Assembly: GCA_017795105.1 (NCBI GenBank)
Contig: CP051247.1
Span: 5,408,001-5,472,000 of the forward strand
Source of the DNA: Planctomycetaceae bacterium
Lineage (GTDB): Bacteria > Planctomycetota > Planctomycetia > Planctomycetales > Planctomycetaceae
Direction of reading: 5' to 3'
DNA length: 64,000 nt
Positions 21,392-29,929 of this stretch are shown here, one piece after another; within the stretch, counting starts at the first letter, position 1, and each line of letters opens with the position of its first letter. Made by a program: the position numbers and the translations under genes. The notes under the pieces are model-generated. The model was not told the origin of the DNA. It saw only the letters and a list, made by a program, of their open reading frames with translations, and made no database searches.

Positions 21392-22534
21392 TTGGTCAAC
21401 TTGCTGTTTACTGTCGGGTGCGTCGTTCCGGCTTTCTTGATTTCGCTTCTCGTGACGCGGCAGATGATTCGCTGGGCTCCGTTTCTGGGTCTGGTCGATA
21501 TCCCCGCTGAACGGAAGGTGCACGTCACTCCGACGCCATTGGGCGGAGGCGTCGGAATCGTCTGCGGCGTGATTGTTCCGCTGGCTTTGGCCAATGTGCT
21601 CGTCTGGGCAATCACCGCGGGGTATCTCCCCGATGGCTGGCTTCCGGAAACGGTCCGTATGCATTTGCCGGGCGTCCTTTACCGGGCTCCACAGATGTGG
21701 GGACTCCTGACGGCCGGACTGCTGCTGGGCATTATCGGATTGATCGACGATGTGAAGCCGGTTTCCTGGCGGTTGCGACTGGGGATTCAGTTTCTCGTCG
21801 CCTCAGCCGTGGTCGCTGCCGGAGCACGGGCCACGCTCTTTGTTTTGCCCGATCCTATCGCCTGGGCGGTGACGGTTTTCTGGCTCGTGCTGCTGATCAA
21901 CTCGCTGAATTTTCTGGACAACATGGATGGACTCACCGGTGGCATCAGTTTGATCGCCGCCTCGATCTTTGCTCTGATCATGCTGACGCAAACCTCAGAG
22001 CCACGCTGGCTCGTCGCCGGCATGCTGCTGGTGATTGCCGGGGCGTGTGCCGGGTTTCTGGTCTGGAACTGGACGCCGGCGAAGATTTTCATGGGCGATG
22101 CCGGCAGTACCTTTCTCGGTCTCATGCTTGGTTGCCTGACAGTTCTCGGCACCTTTTACGATGAGAGCAGTTCCGATACGCATGTGATTCTGGCCCCTCT
22201 GTGCGTGCTGGCCGTCCCGCTTTACGATTTCATCTCGGTCATGTTCATTCGACTGAAGCGGGGATTAAGTCCGTTTCACGCTGATAAGAATCACTTTTCA
22301 CATCGGCTGACCGATCTCGGGCTGTCCCGCAAGAATGCCGTTCTCACGATCCACCTTTGCACGCTGACGACCGGACTGGCTGGGCTGCTGCTCTATCGGC
22401 TTCCCGGTTGGGGATCGGCCTGGACGATTGTTTTACTTGTCGTCTGTGTCCTCTGCATCATCGGGATTCTGGAAACGGCTGGACGACGGGCTGCCCGGAC
22501 TCGCGCTGCGGAAAATCCCGTCGACGCGAAATAG
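21392..22534 (+). CDS. WecA/MraY-family sugar-1-phosphate transferase
   Basis: A 380-residue polytopic membrane protein of the polyprenyl-phosphate N-acetylhexosamine-1-phosphate transferase family, which starts lipid-linked surface glycan synthesis. Family motifs are in order: HVTPTPLGGGVGI, the Mg-binding IGLIDDVKPVSWRLRLG, LNFLDNMDGLTGG, the IFMGDAGSTFLGL aspartate motif and the basic HADKNHFSHRLTDLG, which matches WecA-type HxxHR carbohydrate recognition better than MraY. The reading frame opens with a TTG at 21392 (VNLLFTVG after it), with GGAG upstream; no in-frame ATG precedes it. It is followed 28 bp later by an O-antigen-ligase-like gene, forming an envelope polysaccharide pair. Confidence 0.88.
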   Translation: MVNLLFTVGCVVPAFLISLLVTRQMIRWAPFLGLVDIPAERKVHVTPTPLGGGVGIVCGVIVPLALANVLVWAITAGYLPDGWLPETVRMHLPGVLYRAPQMWGLLTAGLLLGIIGLIDDVKPVSWRLRLGIQFLVASAVVAAGARATLFVLPDPIAWAVTVFWLVLLINSLNFLDNMDGLTGGISLIAASIFALIMLTQTSEPRWLVAGMLLVIAGACAGFLVWNWTPAKIFMGDAGSTFLGLMLGCLTVLGTFYDESSSDTHVILAPLCVLAVPLYDFISVMFIRLKRGLSPFHADKNHFSHRLTDLGLSRKNAVLTIHLCTLTTGLAGLLLYRLPGWGSAWTIVLLVVCVLCIIGILETAGRRAARTRAAENPVDAK

Positions 22535-22562
22535 CGAACGGAACACAAGAGGTAAGCTCAGC

Positions 22563-24839
22563 ATGCAGGCGGCATCCCGGCGACAATCCGGTTCTCAGGA
22601 CAAGGTTCCGCCCGCAGTTTCGGCTCGCTGGCTGGCATCGGCCTGGTGGGCCCTGAATGCGCTGCTCTGGGCTCAGTTATTCGTTCCGCCGGAGGCGACC
22701 GTGAATGGAGATCTTGTTCTCCTGCACGCTCCGTGGCTACTGGGCCTCGCAATCTTGGGCTGGTTGCTGATCAAATGGCGGAAGCAACCGCTCGCCTTCG
22801 ACGGACTTGATCTCTGTGTCCTTCTCCTCGGCCTGGGACCAGTTCTTTCATTTGGAATGCTCTGGGCGTTCGGTGGCCAACTCAGGGTCGGTTTCTTCGT
22901 AGTGCTCGGTTGGCTGGCGACTGTTGTCAGCGTGCTGCTGTTTCGCCGCTTTGCAGACTCGCAGTCACTGAAGCTGCCCCTTTGCCTGCTGCTCTCCGCT
23001 GGTGCTGTCCATTCGATACTCGGGATCTACCAGCACTACGTGTTCTACGATGCCGCGGAGGCGGAAGTCCTTCCGGTGATCGAAGAGTTTCAGGACGTCT
23101 CGACCCAGATCGAGGTCGGAAACGCCTCCGAGTTTCTCACGACGCGGCTGGAAGAGAAGCGAGCCCTCCTTGAACGGGAGTTGACTCAACTGGGAGTGCC
23201 ACTTGAGCCCCACGCCCAGCAAATGTTTCTCCAGCGATTACGGGACAGCCGGGAGCCTTTCGGCTTCTTCGCCCTGGCCAACACGCTGGGAGGCTTTCTT
23301 GCCGTCGGGCTCGTGCTGACCACGGGGCTCTTTCTCGCCACCGAAAAGGGACCACGAGCGATCGCCTTTCGCATCGGCATTGCAGTTCTGTGGATGTTGC
23401 TGGCTTATTGCCTGCTGCTGACGAAGAGTCGTACTGCGTGGGTCGGCGCGGCGGTCTCGCTGGCCGGGCTGTTTTTCTTCCATGTGTTCCGCAGTTCGAA
23501 TCGAACGAAGTTGCTCAAGTATGGGCTTGGTCTCGGAGCGGTGCTGGGGATCTTCATCGCGACTGCGGTCGTCTCCGGGAGTTTGGATAAGCAGATCGTT
23601 TCCGAAGCGGGAAAGTCGTTGCAATACCGGCTCGACTTCTGGCAGGGCTCTCTGGCGATGCTCACGGACGCACCTTTGTTCGGTGCCGGGCCGGGGAACT
23701 TCCGACAACACTATCTGGCTTACAAACTTCCTCGCTCCAGTGAGGAAATCCTGGATCCCCACAACCTTTGGCTCGATGCCTGGTCGGGAGGGGGGATCGT
23801 CGCGCTGGCCGGAGCGATCGGTCTGCTGCTCCTTGTGTTGCTGCGTGTATTGCGACGACCGGAGAACGCAGATCGTTCGGCGGAAGCGACCGCCCCGCTC
23901 AGTGGCTATGGTGTCTCCGTTGTGGCTTGTGCGGCTGTGCTGCTGTCGAGTGTTCTCAGTCCACCAGAGTCGGCTCGCTTCATTGAGGAGACTCTGCTTT
24001 GGACGCTTGTCTCGGGATCGCTCGCGTTGCTCTTCTGGCTGGTGATCCGCGAAACGCGTCTGCCCTCTTCAATCTGGCGTTGGGCGGGACTGGCTCTATT
24101 CATTCATCTGCACGGAGCAGGCGGCTTCTCGATGCCCGTCATGATTCAGCTGCTGCTCGTCCTCACGATGGGCATTGAACCGATCCGTCCGCGCATTGCG
24201 ATTTCTGCCCGAACGACCGGCCTGGCTTTGCTGGTCGCGGGTGGAGGCTTCTTTGTGGCCAGTCTCATCCTTGCGGTGCTTCCTCGGTTGAGTGAGTCGG
24301 CGGCCATCGCGGATCTGCAACGTTCGCGCAGTCCCGGTGAGACCATCCGTCGGAGCCAGGAATGGGCGGATGCCGACTTCTGGAATCCGCAGCCGTGGCA
24401 ACAGATCGCAGCCGTGAAGGCTCCCCCGCGAGGAGAGAATGCGAGTCCGCAAGCGTTGCAGGAGGCACTGGCCGCGACGCAACACGCCATCGAGCGGGAT
24501 CCGCGGAGTTACCAGTTCCAGTCGGAACTGGGACACCTGTGGCTTCGGCTCTATGACCAGACTGGCGACCGCACAGCGCTGGAGGAGGCAATCGCTGCCC
24601 GAAAGAACGCCATCGCCATCTATCCCGCGCATTCCGAACTGAAGCTGAAACTGGCGGAAACACTGGCAAAAGCAGGCGAGCAGGAGGCTGCGGAACAGAT
24701 CGCGGCCGAAGCGCTCGAACTCGATCAAATCAATCGCAAGTACGGTCACACCGACCGCTATTTGACGGAGGACCAGCTGGCCATCTTGCGGAAAATCGTG
24801 GAGAAGGGCCCAGACAGTCCAACATCGACTGGGAATTGA
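22563..24839 (+). CDS. O-antigen ligase/polymerase-like membrane protein with C-terminal TPR region
   Basis: A 758-residue protein with about twelve to fourteen hydrophobic segments followed by a soluble C-terminal helical region (about residues 610-758) with TPR-like spacing (ALEEAIAARKNAIAIYPAHS). The central part has the Wzy_C/WaaL signature: a large loop with YRLDFWQGSLAML, FGAGPGNFRQHYLAYKLP and DPHNLWLDAWSGGGIVALAG. Such proteins ligate or polymerise undecaprenyl-linked glycans on the outer face of the inner membrane. I chose the ATG at 22563, downstream of AAGAGG. It sits directly behind the WecA-like gene, so both probably act in one exopolysaccharide or O-antigen-like pathway. Confidence 0.85.
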   Translation: MQAASRRQSGSQDKVPPAVSARWLASAWWALNALLWAQLFVPPEATVNGDLVLLHAPWLLGLAILGWLLIKWRKQPLAFDGLDLCVLLLGLGPVLSFGMLWAFGGQLRVGFFVVLGWLATVVSVLLFRRFADSQSLKLPLCLLLSAGAVHSILGIYQHYVFYDAAEAEVLPVIEEFQDVSTQIEVGNASEFLTTRLEEKRALLERELTQLGVPLEPHAQQMFLQRLRDSREPFGFFALANTLGGFLAVGLVLTTGLFLATEKGPRAIAFRIGIAVLWMLLAYCLLLTKSRTAWVGAAVSLAGLFFFHVFRSSNRTKLLKYGLGLGAVLGIFIATAVVSGSLDKQIVSEAGKSLQYRLDFWQGSLAMLTDAPLFGAGPGNFRQHYLAYKLPRSSEEILDPHNLWLDAWSGGGIVALAGAIGLLLLVLLRVLRRPENADRSAEATAPLSGYGVSVVACAAVLLSSVLSPPESARFIEETLLWTLVSGSLALLFWLVIRETRLPSSIWRWAGLALFIHLHGAGGFSMPVMIQLLLVLTMGIEPIRPRIAISARTTGLALLVAGGGFFVASLILAVLPRLSESAAIADLQRSRSPGETIRRSQEWADADFWNPQPWQQIAAVKAPPRGENASPQALQEALAATQHAIERDPRSYQFQSELGHLWLRLYDQTGDRTALEEAIAARKNAIAIYPAHSELKLKLAETLAKAGEQEAAEQIAAEALELDQINRKYGHTDRYLTEDQLAILRKIVEKGPDSPTSTGN

Positions 24840-24993
24840 CGTAATTCCATATGAGGCCTGCGCATAAGATCTGCGCCGATCTCCCCCAGGGTGGCGTCTG
24901 ACCATCGATTGGGTAGAATCAGCCAACCTCATGATTTCACGCTTAATCCCGTTTCTCGCAATGACTTCAAACACATCCATGAACTGGACTCGA

Positions 24994-26139
24994 ATGAAGA
25001 CTGATCCTTTCCACAGCTGGTGTTGGTCATTCACGGCCGTAGCTTTTTTCGTCGTCACGATCGCCGGTTGCAATGGCGAGTTGAGCGTCTCGGAAGAGAC
25101 CGAGAAGAAAGCTGAACTCAGTCTGCCTCCGGGGGCGCCCGCCCCGTCCGTCGTGGTCGATGAGCCGATTCACGACTTCGGAAATATGGAGATCGGGCAG
25201 ACCCTGAAGCATGAGTTCACGATTCGGAATGAAGGCGAAGGTGTCCTGAAACTGGTGAAGGACCGTTCAACCTGCAAATGCACGATGGCCGACTTCGAAG
25301 AACGCGAGGTGGCTCCCGGCGAGTCGACGTCTATTACACTGGAGTGGATCGGTAAGGTCGAAGACCCGGCCTTCAGTCAGGCCGCTTACATCAAAACAAA
25401 CGATCCGGAAAACGAAGAGATTTCGTTGACCGTGACCGGCCGCGTGGATGCGACGTGGGAAATTACCCCGTTTGGCGTCTGGAATCTGGGAGAACTGTCC
25501 CGTGAGAAGCCGACGCCGTTCAATGGTTCAATTTCGTCCCGCGTCATTGGCGATTTTGAAGTCGTGAAGGCAACCAGCGACAGCGAACTGGTCACCGTCA
25601 GTGTTGAGCCGATGACCGAGGAGCAACTGAAGGAGAAACTCGCCAAGGGGGGCTACAACATTCAGGGGGAAGTCGCTCCCGGCGCTCCGATTGGAGAGTT
25701 CGTTGCTCATGTTACGCTTGATCTGCTGGTCGACGGCAAAGACGAAGTGACGACCTTCGAGTTGCAGGCCTACCATTCCGGTCCGGTGCAGATTCTTGGG
25801 CCGTCCGGCTGGCAGGCATCGAACATGTTGCTCGTGCTCGGCCGGTTCGACAAGCAGGAAGGCAAATCGGTCAACCTGTCAATGTTCGTCCGCGATAATA
25901 ACGGGGCCCCGATCAACGTGACGAACGTCGAAGCGGATCCGGAATTCATTGAATTCGAGATGTCGAAGGATGAAAAATTTCAGGCAGAGAACCGTGAGCG
26001 GTATAAGATTCAAATCACCGTGCCGCCGGATTCACCATCCATGAACCGTGATCGCATTAATTCGGGGAAAATCATCGTAACGACCGACAACGAACTCGTG
26101 CCGAAGATGATTTTCAACGTCCATGGCCTGAGTTACTGA
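24994..26139 (+). CDS. DUF1573-domain lipoprotein
   Basis: A 381-residue exported protein. From the ATG at 24994 it has an N-terminal hydrophobic stretch ending in VTIAGC, so Cys26 is probably lipidated. Residues about 55-150 are a DUF1573 immunoglobulin-like domain: VDEPIHDFGNMEIGQTLKHE, FTIRNEGEG and DRSTCKCTMADF. Beta-strand-rich sequence continues to the end. In-frame ATGs also lie at 24931, 24961 and 24979; I preferred 24994 because it gives a compact lipoprotein signal, but the start is uncertain. DUF1573 proteins often sit beside cytochrome-like or redox proteins, and here the next gene is a tetraheme fusion. Confidence 0.82.
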   Translation: MKTDPFHSWCWSFTAVAFFVVTIAGCNGELSVSEETEKKAELSLPPGAPAPSVVVDEPIHDFGNMEIGQTLKHEFTIRNEGEGVLKLVKDRSTCKCTMADFEEREVAPGESTSITLEWIGKVEDPAFSQAAYIKTNDPENEEISLTVTGRVDATWEITPFGVWNLGELSREKPTPFNGSISSRVIGDFEVVKATSDSELVTVSVEPMTEEQLKEKLAKGGYNIQGEVAPGAPIGEFVAHVTLDLLVDGKDEVTTFELQAYHSGPVQILGPSGWQASNMLLVLGRFDKQEGKSVNLSMFVRDNNGAPINVTNVEADPEFIEFEMSKDEKFQAENRERYKIQITVPPDSPSMNRDRINSGKIIVTTDNELVPKMIFNVHGLSY

Positions 26140-26255
26140 TCGGACGTTCTCAGCAATGCTGCTGAAAAACCGGTTTGCCACAATTCGGCAGATTCGGTAT
26201 CGTCCCGCCGTTCAAAGAACGGGCTGCTGGATCGAAACACAAAGGACTGAGTTCG

Positions 26256-27836
26256 ATGTTTTCTGCATCATCAAGAAGGTTCTGGAGAACCTGCTGGCCG
26301 CTGTTGATGGCTCCAGTGGTTGCCATTGGCTGCTGGTTTCAGGGCGTCAGCCAGGACCAGACCGATTCCGGAATGTCGAACTCTGGTTCCGCCGCCCGAC
26401 CTGTGGCGCAGGATGAGGGCCCACAGCCGATTGTTAAAGACTGGTCGGAACCTGAGCTGGCCATCGTCTTTACCGGCGAAGCGCACGGGTATATGGAGCC
26501 TTGTGGCTGCTCGGAAACTCAATCGGGCGGCATTTCCCGCCGCGCTGATCTGTTTAACCAGCTGCGGGACGATAAGGGCTGGAATGTGATCGGTCTTGAT
26601 CTCGGCGACTTCGTGAAGCGAAATCGTCGGCAGGATCAAATCAAGTTCGGCGTCATGCATACCGCTCTGGCCGATATGGGGTACGACGCCATGACGCTCG
26701 GCCCTTCCGATCTCAAGCTCCAGGTCGATTACCTGTTCTCGACCGTCTCCAATTCGACTGATCCCGAGACCGAGCTTCCCTACATCTCCGCCAACGTCGT
26801 TTTCTACGACACCCCCGATATCGGCAGCCCCGCGCGATCTCGTGTGATCGAAGTCGACGGCACGAAAGTGGGGGTGACCGGTGTCATCGGAAAGAAGTTT
26901 GCTGAGAAAGTCAGTGCCGGTTCAGACAACAGTCTCCTGCGGATCGATGATCCCGTGGCCAGCCTGAAGCCGGTTGTTGAGGATCTGAAAGCACAAGGTT
27001 GTGAACTGCTCGTTCTGCTCTCGCAGGCATCACGGGCAGAAACGGCCGACATTCTGGAGCAGGTGACGGAGTTTGACCTCTGCCTGAGTGGTGGCGGTCC
27101 AGAAGATCCCAACGGCATCCCGCAGGAAGTCGGCGATACGACCGTGATCGAAGCGGGACGCAAAGGGAAATATGCTGGCGTGCTCGGCTATTTCCCGGAT
27201 CAGGAACAGCGGTTTCGCTACGAGCTGATCGATCTGGACAAGGAACGCTTCAGCCGCACCATGGCGATGGAGAACCACATGGCGTTCTACCAGGACCTGC
27301 TGAAAGAGCAGCAGATCGTGCAAAGCGAGCCGAGTGTCCCGCATCCCGATGGGCATACGTTCGTCGGCTCCGAGAAGTGCGGCACCTGCCATACGAAGGC
27401 GTTCGCCAAGTGGAAGGAGTCGAAGCACAGCCATGCGACCGAGACACTGATCAGCGGGCATGAACGCTACAACGAAGTGCCCTGGATTAACCGCGTACAC
27501 GATCCGGAATGTCTCGCCTGCCATTCGGTCGGCTGGAATCCTCAGGAAGTCTTCCGATATGAAGGCGGCTTCGTGAGTATGGACGAGTCGCCTCATCTGG
27601 CCGGGCAGGGATGCGAGAACTGTCACGGACCGGGAAGTCATCACACGGCTCTGGAAGAAACCTTCCGCGAGAACGGTGAGAACACCCCGGAGCTGGCTTC
27701 TGCCCGAGAGGCGATGAAAATCGATCTTGTGACGGCCGAGAAGAAGCTGTGTGCCAAATGTCATGACTTCGAGAACAGTCCGAAGTTCAACTTCCAGACG
27801 TACTGGCCGAAAGTGCAACATCGCGGCAAGGATTGA
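26256..27836 (+). CDS. UshA-like metallophosphatase-fold domain fused to a tetraheme cytochrome c domain
   Basis: A 526-residue exported protein. The N-terminus ends a hydrophobic stretch at VVAIGC26, a possible lipoprotein signal. Residues 66-330 resemble the 5'-nucleotidase/UshA metallophosphatase N-domain: FTGEAHGYMEPCGCSE, with CGC at 83-85 and LDLGDFV at 114-120, but several canonical metal His residues are not evident, so activity is doubtful. Residues 370-526 carry four c-type heme sites: CGTCH 375-379, CLACH 419-423, CENCH 453-457 and CAKCH 499-503, as in cytochrome c-554-like electron carriers. ATG 26256 follows AAGGA. It is probably co-expressed with the DUF1573 gene. Confidence 0.83.
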   Translation: MFSASSRRFWRTCWPLLMAPVVAIGCWFQGVSQDQTDSGMSNSGSAARPVAQDEGPQPIVKDWSEPELAIVFTGEAHGYMEPCGCSETQSGGISRRADLFNQLRDDKGWNVIGLDLGDFVKRNRRQDQIKFGVMHTALADMGYDAMTLGPSDLKLQVDYLFSTVSNSTDPETELPYISANVVFYDTPDIGSPARSRVIEVDGTKVGVTGVIGKKFAEKVSAGSDNSLLRIDDPVASLKPVVEDLKAQGCELLVLLSQASRAETADILEQVTEFDLCLSGGGPEDPNGIPQEVGDTTVIEAGRKGKYAGVLGYFPDQEQRFRYELIDLDKERFSRTMAMENHMAFYQDLLKEQQIVQSEPSVPHPDGHTFVGSEKCGTCHTKAFAKWKESKHSHATETLISGHERYNEVPWINRVHDPECLACHSVGWNPQEVFRYEGGFVSMDESPHLAGQGCENCHGPGSHHTALEETFRENGENTPELASAREAMKIDLVTAEKKLCAKCHDFENSPKFNFQTYWPKVQHRGKD

Positions 27837-27954
27837 GCCGGCGGTCCGGTTGTCCCGACAGGTGGGATTCGCAACAATTCCATCACCGAACCGCTTTCCA
27901 ATTTAGGTTCCACGGCTGATCGAGTCGTGGGAACGCTGCCCGGGAAATCCCGCG

Positions 27955-28287
27955 ATGAGTGTGCCACCTCCGGAGAATATTACTGCTCGCACGTCCGATC
28001 ACGTCCTCGTTTGCAGCTGGACGGCTGATGATCGCCTCGAGGTTCCGTTTCGCATGTTGCGGGGATTGTGTCCCTGTGCGAACTGCGTCAACGAGTTCAC
28101 CGGGGAGCGAACGTTTTTTCCGGAAGACGCCTCCGAGGACATTCGTCCGGACAAGATGGAGCTGGTCGGCAACTATGCGGTCAAGGTCTACTGGAGTGAT
28201 GGCCACAGCAGTGGACTGTATACGTGGAAGTATCTCCGCTCGATTCAGTCCGAACTGGCCCGCCAGGCCGAGCAGCAGCAACATTGA
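27955..28287 (+). CDS. DUF971-domain protein
   Basis: A 110-residue soluble protein that is essentially one DUF971 domain, the fold found at the N-terminus of gamma-butyrobetaine hydroxylase and in Fe-S assembly factor 2 of plants. The signature is complete: MLRGLCPCANCVNEFTGE, then VGNYAVKVYWSDGHSSGLYT and WKYLRS. The two cysteines in CPCANC may bind a metal ion. No hydroxylase domain follows. It starts at the ATG at 27955 in a short spacer after the tetraheme gene and precedes a CYTH-domain gene by 32 bp. The exact role of stand-alone DUF971 proteins is unknown. Confidence 0.88.
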   Translation: MSVPPPENITARTSDHVLVCSWTADDRLEVPFRMLRGLCPCANCVNEFTGERTFFPEDASEDIRPDKMELVGNYAVKVYWSDGHSSGLYTWKYLRSIQSELARQAEQQQH

Positions 28288-28319
28288 ATTCTGGAAACAG
28301 GGAGAAATAAGCCTCCGTG

Positions 28320-28892
28320 ATGCACTACGAAGTTGAAGTCAAATATCCTGTCCATGATCTCGATTCACTTCGCCAGTCGCTGGATGAACTGGGGGCTGTC
28401 TATGAAGACTCTCTGGAGCAGGAGGATCTCTACTTCGGGCATCCGCTGCGCGACTTCGCGTCGACCGACGAAGCGTTTCGGATCCGCCGTACCGACGACC
28501 GGAATGGTATGACCTACAAGGGGCCGCTGCTCGACGCGGAAACCAAGAGCAGACAGGAAGTCGAAGTCGAACTGGGCGACGGTATTGAGCAATGCCGGAA
28601 GATGCAGGTCATTCTTGAGCGGCTCGGCTTTCGTGTCGTCCATTGCGTGAAGAAAACACGTGAAGTGTTTCATCTCACCGGGGAAGAACGCGACGTCGAG
28701 GTTGTCATCGATCATGTCGATGGGCTTGGCACGTATGTCGAGCTGGAATGTGTCGCTGAAGAGTCGGAGTTCGATGCGGCCCGTCAGTCGATTCTCGATC
28801 TCGCCCGCCGGCTGGAACTCGGCCCGCAGGTGGAACGCCGCAGTTATCTCCGCCTGTTGCTCGACCGACTGTCTGAGTCGACGGCATCCTGA
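28320..28892 (+). CDS. CYTH-domain protein (class IV adenylate cyclase / thiamine triphosphatase-like)
   Basis: A 190-residue CYTH-fold protein. The hallmark HYEVEVKYPV at the N-terminus (ExExK) begins the triphosphate tunnel, followed by FRIRRTDD, TYKGP and ETKSRQEVEVEL, all charged strands typical of the family. Its size fits the CyaB-like branch of class IV adenylate cyclases and tripolyphosphatases. The substrate (ATP, ThTP or inorganic triphosphate) cannot be told from sequence alone. A GTG three bases upstream (28317) is an alternative start; GGGAG at 28300-28304 lies 12 bases from it. Confidence 0.85.
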   Translation: MHYEVEVKYPVHDLDSLRQSLDELGAVYEDSLEQEDLYFGHPLRDFASTDEAFRIRRTDDRNGMTYKGPLLDAETKSRQEVEVELGDGIEQCRKMQVILERLGFRVVHCVKKTREVFHLTGEERDVEVVIDHVDGLGTYVELECVAEESEFDAARQSILDLARRLELGPQVERRSYLRLLLDRLSESTAS

Positions 28893-28945
28893 CCGATCCG
28901 GATTTTCGAGGCGAATTAAAATCGCACGACCCGCACTCCATCGCT

Positions 28946-28951
28946 TATAAT
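28946..28951 (+). promoter_or_regulatory. Candidate -10 hexamer for the McsA-like/SUI1 gene pair
   Basis: A perfect TATAAT lies 64 bp before the ATG at 29016, after the end of the CYTH gene. No matching -35 is evident at the usual spacing, so this is a weak suggestion of an independent promoter. Confidence 0.3.
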
Positions 28952-29015
28952 CGCGCCACCGAATCCATCGATAAAGCGACAGAAATCTCTGTCCAGACTG
29001 ATTGGCTGAGTTCCC

Positions 29016-29537
29016 ATGAAACCATGTTCCGTCTGCTCCAAGCCGGCTGTTTACCACGTCACCATGTTGAAAGATGGCGATGTGAAGGAATTGCACTTCT
29101 GCGAGTCGCATTTCTACGAATACATGCACAAGTCGGATCAGAAGTCGCCAGAGGAATCGTTTGTCGAATCCCTGCTTCCGGATTCCGAGATGGATGAACG
29201 GACAACGGAAGACGAAGGGATGGTGTGTCCCAACTGCGGCATCACCTACAAGGAGTTCCGTGAGTCGGGGCGATTCGGCTGTCCCCACGATTACGAATCG
29301 TTTCGAATGCGACTGCTGCCACTCCTTGAGAATATCCACAACGACACCGTGCATCGTGGAAAACGTCCGCAGCGGGCTCCGCTCGACAGCGAGAACCAGT
29401 TCCGTCTGATTCAGTTGCGGCGAGATCTGAGTGAAGCGGTGGAACAGGAAGATTACGAGCAGGCCGCCCAGATCCGCGATGAGATTCGCAAAGTCGAAGG
29501 CGAACTCGGAGGCTCCGCAGGCAAAAAGGGAGCCTGA
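29016..29537 (+). CDS. McsA-like zinc-finger/UvrB-C-motif protein
   Basis: A 173-residue protein with the architecture of McsA, the activator of protein arginine kinase McsB in Firmicutes. It has an N-terminal zinc-binding CSVCSKPAVYH and the later FCESH, a second pair in VCPNCGITYKEF and FGCPHDYESF, and a C-terminal UvrB/UvrC motif helix hairpin (LRRDLSEAVEQEDYEQAAQI, residues about 134-160). No mcsB homologue is adjacent. In planctomycetes such proteins may act as chaperone or quality-control factors, which is inference. It is followed four bases later by the SUI1 gene. Confidence 0.85.
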   Translation: MKPCSVCSKPAVYHVTMLKDGDVKELHFCESHFYEYMHKSDQKSPEESFVESLLPDSEMDERTTEDEGMVCPNCGITYKEFRESGRFGCPHDYESFRMRLLPLLENIHNDTVHRGKRPQRAPLDSENQFRLIQLRRDLSEAVEQEDYEQAAQIRDEIRKVEGELGGSAGKKGA

Positions 29538-29540
29538 TTC

Positions 29541-29879
29541 GTGGGAATGTTCGCTGGAACGCCCTTCGATCGTCCGCCGCACTGCGAGCGATGCGAGCGG
29601 CTCGAATCGGAATGTGTCTGCCCGCCTGAAGTCCCGGCCACCATCTCGCCGGCTTCCCAGAAACTCAAAGTGAGTCTGGAGAAGCGGAAGCGGGGCAAAT
29701 CGGTCTCGGTGGTTCAGGGTTTCGCCGACGATCCCCCCGCCGTTCAGAATGTGCTGACGAAATTAAAAACCGTCTGCGGGGCAGGGGGAACGTTGAAAGA
29801 AGGCGTCATCGAAATCCAGGGCGATCACCAGCCCCGGATTCGCAGCGTGCTATCCGAAATGGGTTATGTCGTTCGCTGA
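29541..29879 (+). CDS. SUI1/eIF1-family translation factor with N-terminal Cys-rich motif
   Basis: A 112-residue protein whose C-terminal 75 residues form a SUI1/YciH domain: KRGKSVSVVQGF, VLTKLKTVCGAGGTLKEGVI and EIQGDHQPRIRSVLSEMGYV. The eIF1/YciH family monitors start-codon fidelity or affects initiation. The N-terminus carries four cysteines in HCERCERLESECVCP, a CxxC...CxC arrangement likely to bind zinc. GTG 29541 has GGGAG eight bases upstream; an ATG two codons later is possible. It is translationally close to the McsA-like gene (3-base gap), so they probably share one transcript. Confidence 0.88.
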   Translation: MGMFAGTPFDRPPHCERCERLESECVCPPEVPATISPASQKLKVSLEKRKRGKSVSVVQGFADDPPAVQNVLTKLKTVCGAGGTLKEGVIEIQGDHQPRIRSVLSEMGYVVR

Positions 29880-29889
29880 AGCCGCAATG

Positions 29890-29913
29890 CATGCCCACGC
29901 GAGCGTGGGCATG
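29890..29913. repeat. Palindromic repeat, GC-rich hairpin (family D)
   Basis: An 11-bp perfect inverted repeat, CATGCCCACGC and GCGTGGGCATG, is separated by GA between the convergent SUI1 and DUF1080 genes. It could work as a bidirectional terminator stem although it lacks a T-run. A degenerate relative lies at 48611-48635. Confidence 0.7.
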
Positions 29914-29929
29914 TCACCCGACGGTCCGA

